A stretch of DNA of 64,000 bases from Martelella limonii (GCF_013344475.1 NZ_JABUOU010000009.1:141817-205816), one strand, 5' to 3'. Positions 1 to 16,424 are shown, numbered from the stretch's first letter. Notes: generated by a model not told the origin, from the letters alone. Made by a program: numbers and translations.

Positions 1-344
1 GCCGTATCGACGCCGAACTCGGTCAGATCCGTGTCGAACCGGTAGGGGCGGTCGATCTCGCGGGCGTAGGGGTCGGTCAGAAGCTTGGACGGATCGAACC
101 ACAGCCCCTGCATCGGGTCCCAGTCACCAAAGGCACGGTAGCCATAGCGCTGGCCCGGCTTCAGTCCGTCGACCATCAGCCGGAACAAGTTGCCGCCGGC
201 ATGGGCCATGGGCAGCTTGGCGGTCTGGCGCCCTGCCTCGTCAAAGAGGCAGAGCTCCATGCCGGCTGCACTTTCCGAATAGACGGAAAATTCCACGCCC
301 CGGTCCAGAACCCGGACGCCGGGCGTTTTGGAAGGCTCGGACAT
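1..344 (-). CDS. glgX: Glycogen debranching enzyme GlgX, N-terminal part (cut by window edge)
   Basis: The first 114 codons are visible; the rest lies beyond position 1. GlgX hydrolyses alpha-1,6 branches left by glycogen phosphorylase in the cytoplasm. The visible part is a CBM48-like N-terminal domain: it opens MSEPSKTPGVRVLDRG and carries the family-typical stretches around FRLMVDGLKPGQRYGYRAFG and DPYAREIDRPYRF. The ATG at 342-344 lies 7 bp after the pgm stop, so it is the distal gene of the glg operon. Identity rests on the N-terminal domain and on operon context; the catalytic GH13 domain cannot be checked here. Confidence 0.88.
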   Translation of the reverse strand, partial: MSEPSKTPGVRVLDRGVEFSVYSESAAGMELCLFDEAGRQTAKLPMAHAGGNLFRLMVDGLKPGQRYGYRAFGDWDPMQGLWFDPSKLLTDPYAREIDRPYRFDTDLTEFGVDT

Positions 345-351
345 CGAAAAC

Positions 352-3428
<3,077 letters not shown>

Positions 3429-3431
3429 GTC

Positions 3432-4694
3432 TTAACTGTCCAGTCTGTCAATCATCGATTGGGTAATCAGGCAAATCCCGCTTTCGGAACGGCGGAACCG
3501 GCGAGCGTCGAGCTCCGGATCCTCGCCAACGACGAGCCCTTCGGGGATATGCACGCCGTGGTCGATGATGACATTGCGCAGATGGGCGTGACGTCCGACA
3601 TGAACGCGCGGCAGAACCACCGCGCCTTCGAGGCGGGAATAGGAGTTGGCGCGCACGCCGGTGAAGAGCAGGCTCTTGTAGAGCTGCGAACCGGAAATGA
3701 TGCAGTCGCCAGAGACCACCGACGACACCGCCGAACCCCGGCGGTTTTCATCGTCATGGACGAATTTCGCCGGCGGCGTCACTTCCGAATAGGACCAGAT
3801 CGGCCAGGACTTGTCGTAGATGTCGAGTTCGGGCACCACGCCGGTCAGGTCGATATTGGCCTGCCAGTAGGCGTCGAGCGTGCCGACATCGCGCCAGTAG
3901 GCCTGGTCTTCGAAGCTCGAGCGCACGCAGCTCTTGGAGAAGCGGTGGGCGAGCGCCTTGCCGTTCTTGACGATATAGGGAACGATATCCTTGCCGAAAT
4001 CGCGGCTCGACGTCGGATCGGCGGCATCGCGGTAGAGGCAATCGAACAGGAACTTGGTCTTGAAGACGTAGATGCCCATCGAGGCGAGCGCCATCGACTC
4101 ATTGCCGGGAATGCCCGGCGGATTGGCAGGCTTTTCAACGAAATCGACGATGCGGTCGTTCTCGTCGACATGCATGACGCCGAAGCCCTTGGCTTCCTCG
4201 ACCGGCACTTCGAGGCAGCCGATGGTGATGTCGGCGCCTTCGTTGACGTGCTGGCGCAGCATCATCTCGTAGTCCATCTTGTAGATATGGTCGCCGGCCA
4301 GGATGATCATGTATTCCGGATTGTAGGAATCGATGATGTCGATGTTCTGGTAGACCGCATCGGCCGTGCCTTCATACCACTGCGTTTCCGAAACGCGCTG
4401 GGAGGCGGGCAGAACGTCGAAACTCTCGTTTCGCTCGGGTCTGAAGAAGTTCCAGCCCTGGTGCAAATGGCGGATCAGCGAGTGCGCCTTGTACTGGGTC
4501 GCGACCCCTATGCGGCGGATGCCGGAATTCAGCGCGTTCGACAACGCAAAGTCGATAATGCGGGTCTTGCCGCCGAAATAGACGGCCGGCTTGGCGCGTG
4601 TGTCCGTCAATTCCTTCAGACGGCTTCCGCGGCCGCCGGCCAGTACATAGGCCATCGCATCACGTGCGAGCGGTTGCCCCATTCGATTGCTCAT
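3432..4694 (-). CDS. glgC: Glucose-1-phosphate adenylyltransferase (ADP-glucose pyrophosphorylase)
   Basis: Makes ADP-glucose from ATP and glucose-1-phosphate, the committed and allosterically controlled step of glycogen synthesis. It has 420 residues, the same as Agrobacterium GlgC. The N-terminal nucleotidyltransferase domain shows the [13 protein letters not shown] pyrophosphorylase signature, KPAVYFGGK, and the [15 protein letters not shown] metal/substrate motif. The C-terminal part is a left-handed beta-helix region. Agrobacterium-type GlgC is known to be activated by fructose-6-phosphate and pyruvate; that is family knowledge, not visible here. Lies 12 bp downstream of the glgB stop. 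Confidence 0.96.
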   Translation of the reverse strand: MSNRMGQPLARDAMAYVLAGGRGSRLKELTDTRAKPAVYFGGKTRIIDFALSNALNSGIRRIGVATQYKAHSLIRHLHQGWNFFRPERNESFDVLPASQRVSETQWYEGTADAVYQNIDIIDSYNPEYMIILAGDHIYKMDYEMMLRQHVNEGADITIGCLEVPVEEAKGFGVMHVDENDRIVDFVEKPANPPGIPGNESMALASMGIYVFKTKFLFDCLYRDAADPTSSRDFGKDIVPYIVKNGKALAHRFSKSCVRSSFEDQAYWRDVGTLDAYWQANIDLTGVVPELDIYDKSWPIWSYSEVTPPAKFVHDDENRRGSAVSSVVSGDCIISGSQLYKSLLFTGVRANSYSRLEGAVVLPRVHVGRHAHLRNVIIDHGVHIPEGLVVGEDPELDARRFRRSESGICLITQSMIDRLDS

Positions 4695-4706
4695 CCTTCC
4701 CTCCCA

Positions 4707-6916
4707 CTATTCTTCCGGTTCCAGCATGATGGTCGCAAGCGGCGGCAGCATCAGCGCGGCGGAAATGCCGCCATGCCCGTGGGTGACGGCGCGCACGCGT
4801 CCGCCATTGCCAAGCCCGCTGCCGCCGTAGATCTCGGCGTCGGTATTCAGGATCTCGCGCCAGTAACCGGCCTTGGGCAGCGGCACATGATAGCCGTCGC
4901 GTGGCACGGGCGTGAGATTGCAGACGACGATGACCGGTTTTTCGCCCGGCGCCTTGCGCTGCCATGCGAACACCGAATTGTCGTGGTCGTCGACGATCGT
5001 CCATTCAAAGCCTTCCGGCTCGCAATCGCGGGCATGAAGCGCAGGTTTGGCGCGATAGGTGAAGTTGAGATCGCGCACCAGCCGGCGCACGCCCTCATGG
5101 GTGTGATAGTCGAGCAGGTTCCAGTCGAGCGCGCGGGCCTCGCTCCACTCGCTCCACTGCGCAAATTCCTGCCCCATGAACAGCAGCTTCTTGCCGGGAT
5201 AGCCCCACATGAATGCATAATAGGCCCTGAGATTTGCGAATTTCTGCCAGTCGTCGCCCGACATCTTGGCAATCAGCGAACCCTTGCCGTGCACGACCTC
5301 GTCATGGGACAGCGGCAGCACGAAGTTTTCGGTGAAGGCGTATGTCAGGCCGAAGGTGATTTCCTGGTGGTGATGCTTGCGGTGCACGGACTCGCGGCTG
5401 AAATAGTTCAGCGTGTCGTTCATGAAGCCCATGTTCCACTTGAAGCCGAAACCGAGTCCGCCCTCATGGACCGGCTGGGAGACCTTCGACCAGGTCGTCG
5501 ATTCCTCGGCGATCGTCATCATCTCCGCATGCTGGCCATAGACCGCCTTGTTCATTTCCTGGATGAAGCGGACCGCGCCGAGATTGGCGTTGCCGCCATA
5601 TTCATTCGGGATCCATTCGCCGTAATTGCGCGAATAATCGAGGTAGAGCATCGAGGCCACAGCATCGACGCGAAGCCCGTCGATATGAAACTTCTCGCCC
5701 CAGTAGAGCGCGTTGTTCAGGAGGAAGGAGGCGACTTCGGTGCGGTCGAAATTGTAGATCGCGGTATTCCAGTCGGGGTGGAAGCCCTTGCGCGGGTCGG
5801 CGTGCTCGTAAAGAAACGTGCCGTCGAAATTGCGCAGGCCATGCTCGTCCGTCGGAAAATGCGCGGGCACCCAGTCGAGCAGAACCCCGATGCCGACCTT
5901 GTGGCAGCCGTTGACGAAACGGGCAAAGCCTTCCGGCTCGCCGAAGCGTGCGGTCGGCGCATAGAGCCCGGTCGTCTGGTAGCCCCAGGAAGGGTCGTAG
6001 GGGTATTCGGAAATCGGCAGGAACTCGATATGGGTAAAGCCCATATCGGCGCAGTAGGGGATCAGCCGGTCGGCAAGCTCGTCCCATGAAAGGTAAGTGC
6101 CATCGTCGCGGCGCTGCCAGGAGCCGGCGTGAACCTCATAGATCGAGATCGGCTGGCGGCGCTTGTCGAGACTTGCCCAGTGTTCGCGGTGATCGTCATC
6201 GTCCCAGACCTGATCCATTTCGGCGGTGGTCACCGAGGCGGTCTGAGGGCGCAGTTCGCTGCGGCGGGCAAAGGGATCGGCCTTCAGCGGCAGGAGATTG
6301 CCATCGGCGCCGATGATCTCGAACTTGTAGGGCGTGCCGGGCTCGACACCGGGCGCAAAGATTTCCCAGACGCCGGAATCGCGCCGGAACCGCATCATGT
6401 GGCGGCGCCCGTCCCAGTCATTGAAGCTGCCGACCACCGACACGCGCCTGGCATTGGGTGCCCAGACGGCGAAGTGGAAGCCCTTCACACCCTGATGGCT
6501 GATCGGGTGTGCGCCGAGCTTGTCGAACAGCCTCAGATGCGATCCCTCGCGCACGAAGTAATCGTCCATCGGGCCAAGCACCGGCCAGAAGCTGTAGGGA
6601 TCGACAACCGTCCATTCAGTGCCGCCGCGCCTGGCGCGGTAGCTGACGGGCACAAAGATATCGAGGGAAAGACGGCCGCTGAAGAAGCCGGAATCGTCGA
6701 TGCGTTTGAGCTTGCCGAGCGCCTTTCCGTCAAGATCGAAGGCTTCGACGCTTTCCGCTCCGGGCAGAAAACAGCGTGCTACCATCTTGCCATTGATCTT
6801 CTGGATGCCAAGCACGGAGAAGGCATCTCCGTGCGTGGCGTTCAGAATGCCTTCGATATCCCCCCGATGCGGCGTTTCCTCCGCAATGGTCTCCGGATCG
6901 GCTTGCTCCGGTTGTT

Positions 6917-6920
<4 letters not shown>
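4707..6920 (-). CDS. glgB: 1,4-alpha-glucan branching enzyme
   Basis: Introduces alpha-1,6 branches into glycogen. GH13 protein of 737 residues with the N-terminal CBM48 modules typical of proteobacterial GlgB. The catalytic barrel includes the nucleophile region GLRVDAVASMLYLDYSRN, the acid/base region TIAEESTTW and the transition-state stabiliser LPLSHDEVVHGKGS. I choose MKQPEQADPETIAEE at 6918-6920 rather than the ATG 57 bp upstream, because it overlaps the glgP stop as ATGA, the arrangement used throughout this operon. Confidence 0.95.
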
Positions 6921-9379
<2,459 letters not shown>

Positions 9380-9605
9380 TGGCTTTTTCCGTCAATAAAA
9401 GGCTGGAAAATTGAGAGCGTGGCCGTCTGAAATTCTGGCCCTCCGACGCAGAGGGACCTTATATGCGTATTCTTTCCTGCAATTTATGCACTGATATGAC
9501 GCACTTGCAACAAAGCGTTCGCGGCTGGCGGGAAATTATTCCGCAGCCTCAACGCACTGTCGAAATCGTGTGCATGAAAGCGACGGGAAAACGGGGATTG
9601 CGCAA

Positions 9606-10499
9606 TCAGCGCACAGTCTCGGGGACGGGCACGACATCGACCGCCTGGGTTGCCTGGTGATCGCCATAGGTTTTCATCACGCCGAGCACCGGTGCAACAT
9701 CGGCATAGTCGCGGCCATAGCCGACGACGATATGATCGGATCCCGCCTGGATATTGTTGGTCGGATCGAATTCCAGCCAGCCGGATGCTTCCCCGCACCA
9801 CACCCTGACCCAGGCGTGCATGGCGTCGGCGCCTTCGAGACGCGGCTTGCCCGGCGGCGGAATGGTGCGCAGATAGCCGCTGACATAGCCGGCGGGAATG
9901 CCGATCGCGCGCAGCGCCGAGATCATCACATGCGAGAAATCCTGGCACACGCCGCGCTTCAGCTTGAACGCCTCCATCGGGCTGCTGTCGACCGTGGTCG
10001 CCTCGCCATCATAGGCGAAATCGGTGAAAATGCGGGCGCAGATCGATGTCGCGATCTGATGAACGCTCATGCCATGCTCCACGCTTTCCCGGCCATAGGC
10101 GGCGATCTGCCGGTCATGCGGTATGCGCGGGCTGGGGCTCAGGAAGTGGTGCGGCGATTCCCTGCCGAGGCTGAGGATTGCGGCATATTCCTCGCGCAGG
10201 CGCGGAAGATCCGGAAATGCGCCGTCCGCCACGCGCGCGGCATCGACATTGACCCGCGCCTTCATGGTGATCGCGAATGTCTGGTGCGGCGGCTCGATCA
10301 GCGTGGCAATCGCCGGGTGGCCGAAAAAATCGGTAAAGCCGCGCTGCTCGCTCGGGTGGGGATCGAATTTCACATGGCCCGCAATCAGCCGCTGGCGCTG
10401 GGTTGCCGCAAGCGGCAGGACGCGGGTGATGTGGCGCGCCAGCGAGGCCGGCGTGTCGTAGTGATATTCCATCTTCAGCGAGAGATCGTACAGCATCAT
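9606..10499 (-). CDS. Transglutaminase-like cysteine peptidase/amidase family protein
   Basis: 297 residues, COG1305-type transglutaminase fold. The presumed catalytic triad is visible: Cys185 in KRGVCQDFSH, His228 in DAMHAWVRVW and Asp245 in LEFDPTNN. An N-terminal transglutaminase-N-like beta domain (about 1-100) precedes the core. There is no signal peptide, so it is probably cytoplasmic. It sits 3 bp downstream of the fused ATP-grasp/alpha-E gene. Families with this gene order co-occur widely in bacteria and are suspected to make or cleave amide or peptide bonds, but the substrate is unknown. Confidence 0.85.
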   Translation of the reverse strand: MMLYDLSLKMEYHYDTPASLARHITRVLPLAATQRQRLIAGHVKFDPHPSEQRGFTDFFGHPAIATLIEPPHQTFAITMKARVNVDAARVADGAFPDLPRLREEYAAILSLGRESPHHFLSPSPRIPHDRQIAAYGRESVEHGMSVHQIATSICARIFTDFAYDGEATTVDSSPMEAFKLKRGVCQDFSHVMISALRAIGIPAGYVSGYLRTIPPPGKPRLEGADAMHAWVRVWCGEASGWLEFDPTNNIQAGSDHIVVGYGRDYADVAPVLGVMKTYGDHQATQAVDVVPVPETVR

Positions 10500-10502
10500 C
10501 CC

Positions 10503-12938
10503 TCACAGATAGCTTTGCGCGAGACAGTCGGAGAGCGCCTCGAAGTCGCGCTCGAGCGTCTCGTAATATTCGTTGGAGATCGAGTAGGCCGTCATCACGG
10601 CGAGGCCGGATTGCACCCGCATCGTCTCGCGGTGCAGCGGCGACATCTGCATCATGTTGTCCTGGCTCGGCAGTTTCTTCACTTCAGCGAGCATCTCGTT
10701 CAGCTGGAACAGCACCGAGCGCGGGTTCTGCGGATCGAGCGCCAGAAGATCGGTGATCGTCAGGCGGTTGGTGTCGACATTGTAATGACGCCGGTGGGTC
10801 ATGACGTTGTCGCCGATCTCGAGCAGGATATCGAAGGCCCCGTCGGGCGCGTCTTCGCCGGAAAGCTCGCCGAGAAGGCGCGTCATGTGCAGGCCGCGCT
10901 CGAGATAGCGACCGATCGACAGGAAGCGCCAACCGGTCGAGCGGTACATGTTTTCGTGCACGAGACCGGCAAAGCCCGCGAGCTTGCGCAGCAGGATGGT
11001 GATCGCATGGGCGGCGTCATCGCCCGGCCGGACGCTGTTGACGAAGCGGCGCGCGGTCTTGGACAGGTCGTTCAGCGCAAGCCAGCCATCGGGCGAGAAC
11101 CGGTCGCGAATATTGCCGGCGGAATAGACGGCGCTATCGATATCGCGCATCAGGCTTGGAGGAAGCGCTGCTTCGGAAAGTTCGTGGCCCGCTTGCTCGA
11201 GATAGTCTTCCACGCGGGTCAAAAGCGCCTGGCCGCGGTCATCAACCTCGGCAAAGCGCCCGTGCCAGGCCCTGAGAATACGCAGATTGCCTTCCGCCCG
11301 CTCGATGTAGCGCCCGAGCCAGAACAAATTGTCGGCAGCCCGGCTCGGCAGGTTTGCCGGCTGGTTGCGCGGCACCCGGCTTTCGCGGGTCAGAAGCGTC
11401 GGGCGGGCGACCGGGGTCTGGCTGACGACCCAGACATCGGCGGCGCGTCCACCGGATTGCATTGCGATCGCGGCAACATCGTCGGAAGAGCCGATACGGG
11501 CGAAACCGCCGGGCATCAGCCGCCAGCCGTCACGGGTGCGTGCCGCAAAGACGCGCAGCGAGAACGGGTGCGGCTCCAGCCTGCCGTTGAAGAAGGCGGG
11601 CGCCGTTGACAGCTTGACCGCTTCCTGGCCGACCAGCCACTGACCGCGCTTTTCAAGCCAGCGCGAGACCGCGCCGGGCAGGCGCTCGGACAGGCGTTTT
11701 CCCGAAAAGGACAAGCCGGAATCGTCAAAGAATGGCTGGCGCGAATAGGCCGGGCCAAGCAGCATCTGGTCGATATTGGCCGCGACATGGGCGCGTTCGT
11801 TCGGCTGCCCGCACCACCATGTGGCGATCGAGGGGATCTTCAGGTCTTCATTCAGCAGCCGCCGGGAGAGGGCCGGCAGGAAGGCGAGCAGCGCGCGGGT
11901 TTCGACAATGCCCGAGCCAAGCGCGTTGACCATGGTGAGATTGCCGGCGCGGATGGCGCTGACGATGCCGGGTGTGCCGATGCGCGAATTGGGGTTCAGC
12001 TCCAGCGGATCGGTGAAGTCGGAATCGAGACGCCGCCACAGCACGCTGACGGGCATCGGGCCGGCGACCGTGCGCACCATCAGCTTGTCGTTGACGACGA
12101 CCAGATCCTCGCCTTCGAGCAAAGAGATGCCGAGATAGCGGGCGATATAGGCGTGCTCGTAATAGGTCTCGTTGGCGGGTCCGGGGGTCAGGACAGCAAA
12201 CCTGCCTTCGCCGCCCACCGGCTCGCTTTGCAGCGCATCGCGGAACGCACCGAAGAAGGAGGCAACGCGGCGGACATGCATGTCGCTGTAGATGCCGGAA
12301 AAGGCGCGCGAGGCGGCCACCCGGTTTTCCAGCGCAAAGCCTGCGCCTGACGGGGCCTGGGTGCGGTCCGACAGAACCCACCACTTGCCTTCCGGTCCGC
12401 GACCCACTTCGAAGGAGACGAAGTGCAGGAAATGCCCGCCGGCAGGCGGAACGCCCACCAGCGGACGCAGGAACTCGCTGTTGGATGCGACGAGCGCCGG
12501 CGGGATGAAGCCTTCGGCGACCAGCCTGTTGTCGCCGTAAAAGTCCGCCATCATCGCTTCCAGCAGATCGGCGCGCTGCTTCAGCCCTTCGGCAAGTTCC
12601 TGCCACTCATTGTCGTCGATGATGACGGGAATATGGGAAAAGGGCCATGCCCGCGTGTCGTCCTGGCCGTCATAGGCCCGGTAGAACACGCCAGCATCGC
12701 GCAGATAGCGGTCAGCGCGGGAGAAGCGTTCGGCAAGCTCGTCGGCGGTCATGCCCGAGAGCGCGTTGACGAAGGGTTGCCAGATGGGCCTTACCTTGCC
12801 CGAGGCATCAACCATTTCATCGGGCACGCCGGGCAGCGGCTTATAATTGCCGGCATTCCACGCGATAGCGGGTTCCGCTTCGCTGGTCCTGCCGGCTCTT
12901 TGCCTTTCGGCGGTTTGTTCCGCCTTCGCCTCTGCCAC
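10503..12938 (-). CDS. Fusion of circularly permuted ATP-grasp domain and alpha-E domain
   Basis: 811 residues. Residues from about 20 to 520 resemble the circularly permuted ATP-grasp type 2 family (COG2308): see the RADLLEAMMADFYGDNRLV and LTPGPANETYYEHAYIARYLG stretches. From about 535 the alpha-E helical domain (COG2307) begins at AADNLFWLGRYIERAEGN and continues to the end. In many bacteria these are two adjacent genes; here they form one uninterrupted frame. The track-supported start is a GTG at 12936-12938 with no good Shine-Dalgarno, and the first 20 residues are Ala/Glu/Arg-rich low complexity, so the start is uncertain. The ligase function is inferred from the ATP-grasp family only. 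Confidence 0.82.
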   Translation of the reverse strand: MAEAKAEQTAERQRAGRTSEAEPAIAWNAGNYKPLPGVPDEMVDASGKVRPIWQPFVNALSGMTADELAERFSRADRYLRDAGVFYRAYDGQDDTRAWPFSHIPVIIDDNEWQELAEGLKQRADLLEAMMADFYGDNRLVAEGFIPPALVASNSEFLRPLVGVPPAGGHFLHFVSFEVGRGPEGKWWVLSDRTQAPSGAGFALENRVAASRAFSGIYSDMHVRRVASFFGAFRDALQSEPVGGEGRFAVLTPGPANETYYEHAYIARYLGISLLEGEDLVVVNDKLMVRTVAGPMPVSVLWRRLDSDFTDPLELNPNSRIGTPGIVSAIRAGNLTMVNALGSGIVETRALLAFLPALSRRLLNEDLKIPSIATWWCGQPNERAHVAANIDQMLLGPAYSRQPFFDDSGLSFSGKRLSERLPGAVSRWLEKRGQWLVGQEAVKLSTAPAFFNGRLEPHPFSLRVFAARTRDGWRLMPGGFARIGSSDDVAAIAMQSGGRAADVWVVSQTPVARPTLLTRESRVPRNQPANLPSRAADNLFWLGRYIERAEGNLRILRAWHGRFAEVDDRGQALLTRVEDYLEQAGHELSEAALPPSLMRDIDSAVYSAGNIRDRFSPDGWLALNDLSKTARRFVNSVRPGDDAAHAITILLRKLAGFAGLVHENMYRSTGWRFLSIGRYLERGLHMTRLLGELSGEDAPDGAFDILLEIGDNVMTHRRHYNVDTNRLTITDLLALDPQNPRSVLFQLNEMLAEVKKLPSQDNMMQMSPLHRETMRVQSGLAVMTAYSISNEYYETLERDFEALSDCLAQSYL

Positions 12939-13094
12939 GTGATTGCCGCCCGCCCTGATGAACGCTTCGTCTCAGTCGAAGCGATCCCTCGCCAAAGAAA
13001 CCATTATTGCGGCGGAAGAGCTGAGGCCTTCCGCCGTGGTGCCGGCCTTTGCCGGCTGTCGGGCGCACCGGAAAGGGTGCGCACTCTGCAATTT

Positions 13095-16000
13095 TTACAA
13101 TCCGGCCGGTCTTCTGAGGTCAAGCGTCAGCGGAAATTCCGGAGACGGCACCTCGTTGATGACCGCATAGCCCCCGGCTGTGTGGCCCGAGCCTTCGAAC
13201 CGCGCCAGTCGGCGCGCCTCCGCCTCGTTTCCGTTGACCGGGAAGGTCTCATAATTGCGCCCGCCCGGATGCGCAACATGATATATGCACCCGCCCACCG
13301 ATCTTGCCGACCATGTGTCGTAAATGTCAAATGTCAGCGGCGTGTTGACCGGCAGGACCGGGTGAAGGCCGGAGGCCGGCTGCCACGCCTTGAAGCGCAC
13401 GCCTGCAACCGAAACGCCGGACTTTTCGGTCGGCCTGAGCGGGACCTTGCGGCCGTTGCAGGTGACGATGTAGCGCTCCGGCGCCTTGGTTTCGAGAAGC
13501 ACCTGCAGCCGCTCGACGGAGGAGTCGACGTAGCGCACGGTGCCGCCCGCGGCCCCCTGTTCGCCCATCACGTTCCACTGTTCGAGCGCCTGCCTGAGTT
13601 CCAGCCGGTTGCCCTCATATTCGACCTCGCCGACGAAGGGGAAGCGGAACTGGAGCTGCGCCTCGAACCATTCCGGCCTGAGCTCCAGCCCGTTTTCCTT
13701 AAGGTCCTGCAGCACATCCATGAAGTCCTGCCAGATGTAGTGCGGCAGCATGAAGCGGTCGGACAGCGCGGTGCCCCAGCGGACGAACTTGCCCTCGAGC
13801 GGGTTCTTCCAGAACCGCGCCAGCAGCGCGCGCACCAGAAGCTGCTGGGCAAGGTTCATGCGCGCATTCGGCGGCATCTCGAAGCCGCGGAATTCGACCA
13901 AGCCCAGCCTGCCGGTCGGCCCGTCCGGCGAAAACAGCTTGTCGATGCAGATTTCCGCGCGGTGGGTGTTGCCGGTGACGTCGATCAGAAGGTTGCGGAA
14001 CAGGCGATCGACCATCCATGGCAACGGGGGCAGATAGCCCGACTGCGGATGCGGGATCTGCGCCATCGCGATCTCGAGTTCGTAGAGCGAGTCGTGGCGG
14101 GCCTCGTCGATGCGCGGGGCCTGCGAGGTCGGGCCGATGAAGAGGCTCGAGAACATGTAGGAGAGCGAGGGATGACGCTGCCAGTGCAGCACCACGCTCT
14201 TCAGGAGGTCTGGCCGGCGCAGGAACGGGCTGTCGCCGGGGTTGGCGCCGCCAACCACGACGTGGTTGCCGCCGCCGGTGCCGGTGTGGCGCCCGTCGAT
14301 CATGAACTTGTCGGCGCCAAGACGGGTCAGCCGCGCTTCCTCGTAGATCGCTGTGGTGGTCTCGACGCATTCCTTCCAGTTGGCGGCCGGATGGATGTTG
14401 ACCTCGATGACGCCCGGATCCGGCGCGACGCGGATCACGTTGATGCGCTCGTCATGCGGTGGCGGATAGCCCTCGATATGAACCGGCATGCCGACCTTTT
14501 CGGCAGCGCGTTCGGCAGAGGCGACGAGATCGAGATATTCCTCGAGGGTGACCGTCGGCGGCATGAACACGCAGAGCCTGCCATCGCGCGGCTCGACGGA
14601 GATTGCGGTGCGCACGAAGCCGCCGATCGACGGGCCGGAGGAGGGGCGCGCCGGCTGGGCGCTTTCCTCGAACGGCTTGAAGCTTGCCTGCGGCAGCGGC
14701 CTTCCCTCATCATGCCGGAAATCCGGCAGCGGCTCGCGCTTTACCGACGGATCGAGCGGATTGATGAACGGATACTGCGCCTGCGGGATCCATGCCAGGG
14801 CATCGAGCGGCAGGCGGAAGCCGACCGGGCTGTCGCCGGGGATCAGGAAGATCCGGCCGCGCCTGGTGGTCCATTTTTCGGAAACCCAGCGCAGGCCGGA
14901 AGCGCGGCCCTGCCAGGCCTGAACCGGCAGAACATAGCCGGTCGGCCGCGTCAGGCCGCGCTCGAACACCTTGGATATGCGCGCGCGGTCTTCCGCATTC
15001 TTCAGCTTCGAATTCGACGGGTCGACATTTTCCGGCAGATTGCCCTCGCGGATCATCCATTCGGCCGGGTCCTCGAAGGCGGGCGTCACCATGTCCGGGT
15101 TGATGTCGAGTTCGCTGGCAATTGCCTGCAGCAACCTGCCCGCGTCGTTTTCATCGACTTTGGTATCGGTCGTTTCCTCGGCGACAAGGTCCTGGTTGTT
15201 CCAGATCGGAACCCCGTCCTTGCGCCAGTAGAGCGAGAAGGTCCAGCGCGGCAGGCTTTCGCCCGGATACCATTTGCCCTGGCCGTAATGCAGGAAGCCG
15301 CCCGGCGCGAAGCGTCCGCGCAGGCGCCGGATCAGCTCGTCGGCGAGCCCGCGCTTGGTGGGGCCGACAGCGCCCGTGTTCCATTCGTCGGATTCGAAAT
15401 CGTCGATCGAGACGAAGGTCGGTTCGCCGCCCATGGTGAGCCGCATGTCGGTCTCTTCGAGCAGCTTGTCGACCTTCTCGCCGAGCGCGTTCAGCGCCTC
15501 CCAGCTATCGTCGGAAAACGGCTTGGTGATGCGCGGATGCTCGGACACGCGCGAGATCGACATGTCGAAATCGAAGGAGGTTTCGGCCTTGCCCGAATAG
15601 CCGCCGGTGATCGGCGCTGCGTTGCGATAATGCGGGGTCGCGGCAAGCGGGATATGGCTTTCGCCGGTCAGAAGCCCAGAGGTCGCATCAAGTCCGATCC
15701 AGCCGGCGCCCGGCAGGAAGACCTCGGCCCAGGCGTGAAGGTCGGTGAAATCGTGATCGGTGCCGGAAGGCCCGTCGATCGCCTTCAGGTCCGGCTCGAG
15801 CTGGATCAGGTAGCCGGAAACGAAGCGGGCGGCGAGGCCCATATTGCGCAGGATCTGCACCAGAAGCCATGCAGAATCCCGGCACGAACCGGACTTGCGC
15901 TCCAGCGTCTCTTCCGGCGTCTGCACGCCGGGCTCCATACGGATGATGTAGTTGACGTCGTTCTGGAGGCGCGCATTGATGCCGACGATCAAATCGACTG

Positions 16001-16424
16001 TGCCCTGACCTTCAGAGAGGTCGAGCTTCTCCATATAGGCCTTCAGCAACGGCCCCATCGGCTCGGGCGTGCGATAGATCGACAGATCCTCGCGGATCGC
16101 CTCGTCATAGTCGAAGGGGTATTTGGTCGCCTGTTCCTCGACGAAGAAGTCGAACGGGTTATAGACCGTCATGTCGGCGACGAGATCGACCTCGATCTTG
16201 AACTCGGTCACCGGGTCGGGAAAGACGAAACGAGCCTGGTAGTTGCCGTAAGGATCCTGCTGCAGATTGACGAAGTGATTTTCCGGCGTGACCTTCAGCG
16301 AATGGCTGATGACCTTGGTCTTCGAATGGGAGGCGGGTTTCAGTCTGATGATCTGAGGCCCGAGATTGACGGGGTTGTCGTATTTGTAATGGGTGAGGTG
16401 GTAAATTGCTGCTTTGATTGACAT
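13095..16424 (-). CDS. Large transglutaminase-like protein with DUF2126 (putative amidoligase) region
   Basis: 1109 residues, the usual size for this two-part family. Residues 1-270 are a transglutaminase-like domain with Cys181 (SGSCRDSAW), His230 (DLHAWAEVF) and Asp246 (GLDATSG). The remaining 800 or so residues are the DUF2126 region, annotated in Pfam as a putative amidoligase; conserved-looking patches include RHTGTGGGNHVVVGGAN and FLRRPDLLKSVVLHWQRHPS. First gene of the cluster, followed after 156 bp by the ATP-grasp/alpha-E gene. Both a hydrolase-like and a ligase-like module in one chain suggest a peptide- or amide-modifying role. No substrate is known to me. Confidence 0.85.
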   Translation of the reverse strand: MSIKAAIYHLTHYKYDNPVNLGPQIIRLKPASHSKTKVISHSLKVTPENHFVNLQQDPYGNYQARFVFPDPVTEFKIEVDLVADMTVYNPFDFFVEEQATKYPFDYDEAIREDLSIYRTPEPMGPLLKAYMEKLDLSEGQGTVDLIVGINARLQNDVNYIIRMEPGVQTPEETLERKSGSCRDSAWLLVQILRNMGLAARFVSGYLIQLEPDLKAIDGPSGTDHDFTDLHAWAEVFLPGAGWIGLDATSGLLTGESHIPLAATPHYRNAAPITGGYSGKAETSFDFDMSISRVSEHPRITKPFSDDSWEALNALGEKVDKLLEETDMRLTMGGEPTFVSIDDFESDEWNTGAVGPTKRGLADELIRRLRGRFAPGGFLHYGQGKWYPGESLPRWTFSLYWRKDGVPIWNNQDLVAEETTDTKVDENDAGRLLQAIASELDINPDMVTPAFEDPAEWMIREGNLPENVDPSNSKLKNAEDRARISKVFERGLTRPTGYVLPVQAWQGRASGLRWVSEKWTTRRGRIFLIPGDSPVGFRLPLDALAWIPQAQYPFINPLDPSVKREPLPDFRHDEGRPLPQASFKPFEESAQPARPSSGPSIGGFVRTAISVEPRDGRLCVFMPPTVTLEEYLDLVASAERAAEKVGMPVHIEGYPPPHDERINVIRVAPDPGVIEVNIHPAANWKECVETTTAIYEEARLTRLGADKFMIDGRHTGTGGGNHVVVGGANPGDSPFLRRPDLLKSVVLHWQRHPSLSYMFSSLFIGPTSQAPRIDEARHDSLYELEIAMAQIPHPQSGYLPPLPWMVDRLFRNLLIDVTGNTHRAEICIDKLFSPDGPTGRLGLVEFRGFEMPPNARMNLAQQLLVRALLARFWKNPLEGKFVRWGTALSDRFMLPHYIWQDFMDVLQDLKENGLELRPEWFEAQLQFRFPFVGEVEYEGNRLELRQALEQWNVMGEQGAAGGTVRYVDSSVERLQVLLETKAPERYIVTCNGRKVPLRPTEKSGVSVAGVRFKAWQPASGLHPVLPVNTPLTFDIYDTWSARSVGGCIYHVAHPGGRNYETFPVNGNEAEARRLARFEGSGHTAGGYAVINEVPSPEFPLTLDLRRPAGL

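Noticed and set aside
12423..16421. 1332-codon open frame on the plus strand
   Set aside because: Antisense shadow of the DUF2126 protein and the ATP-grasp/alpha-E gene; no recognisable domain and no ribosome site.
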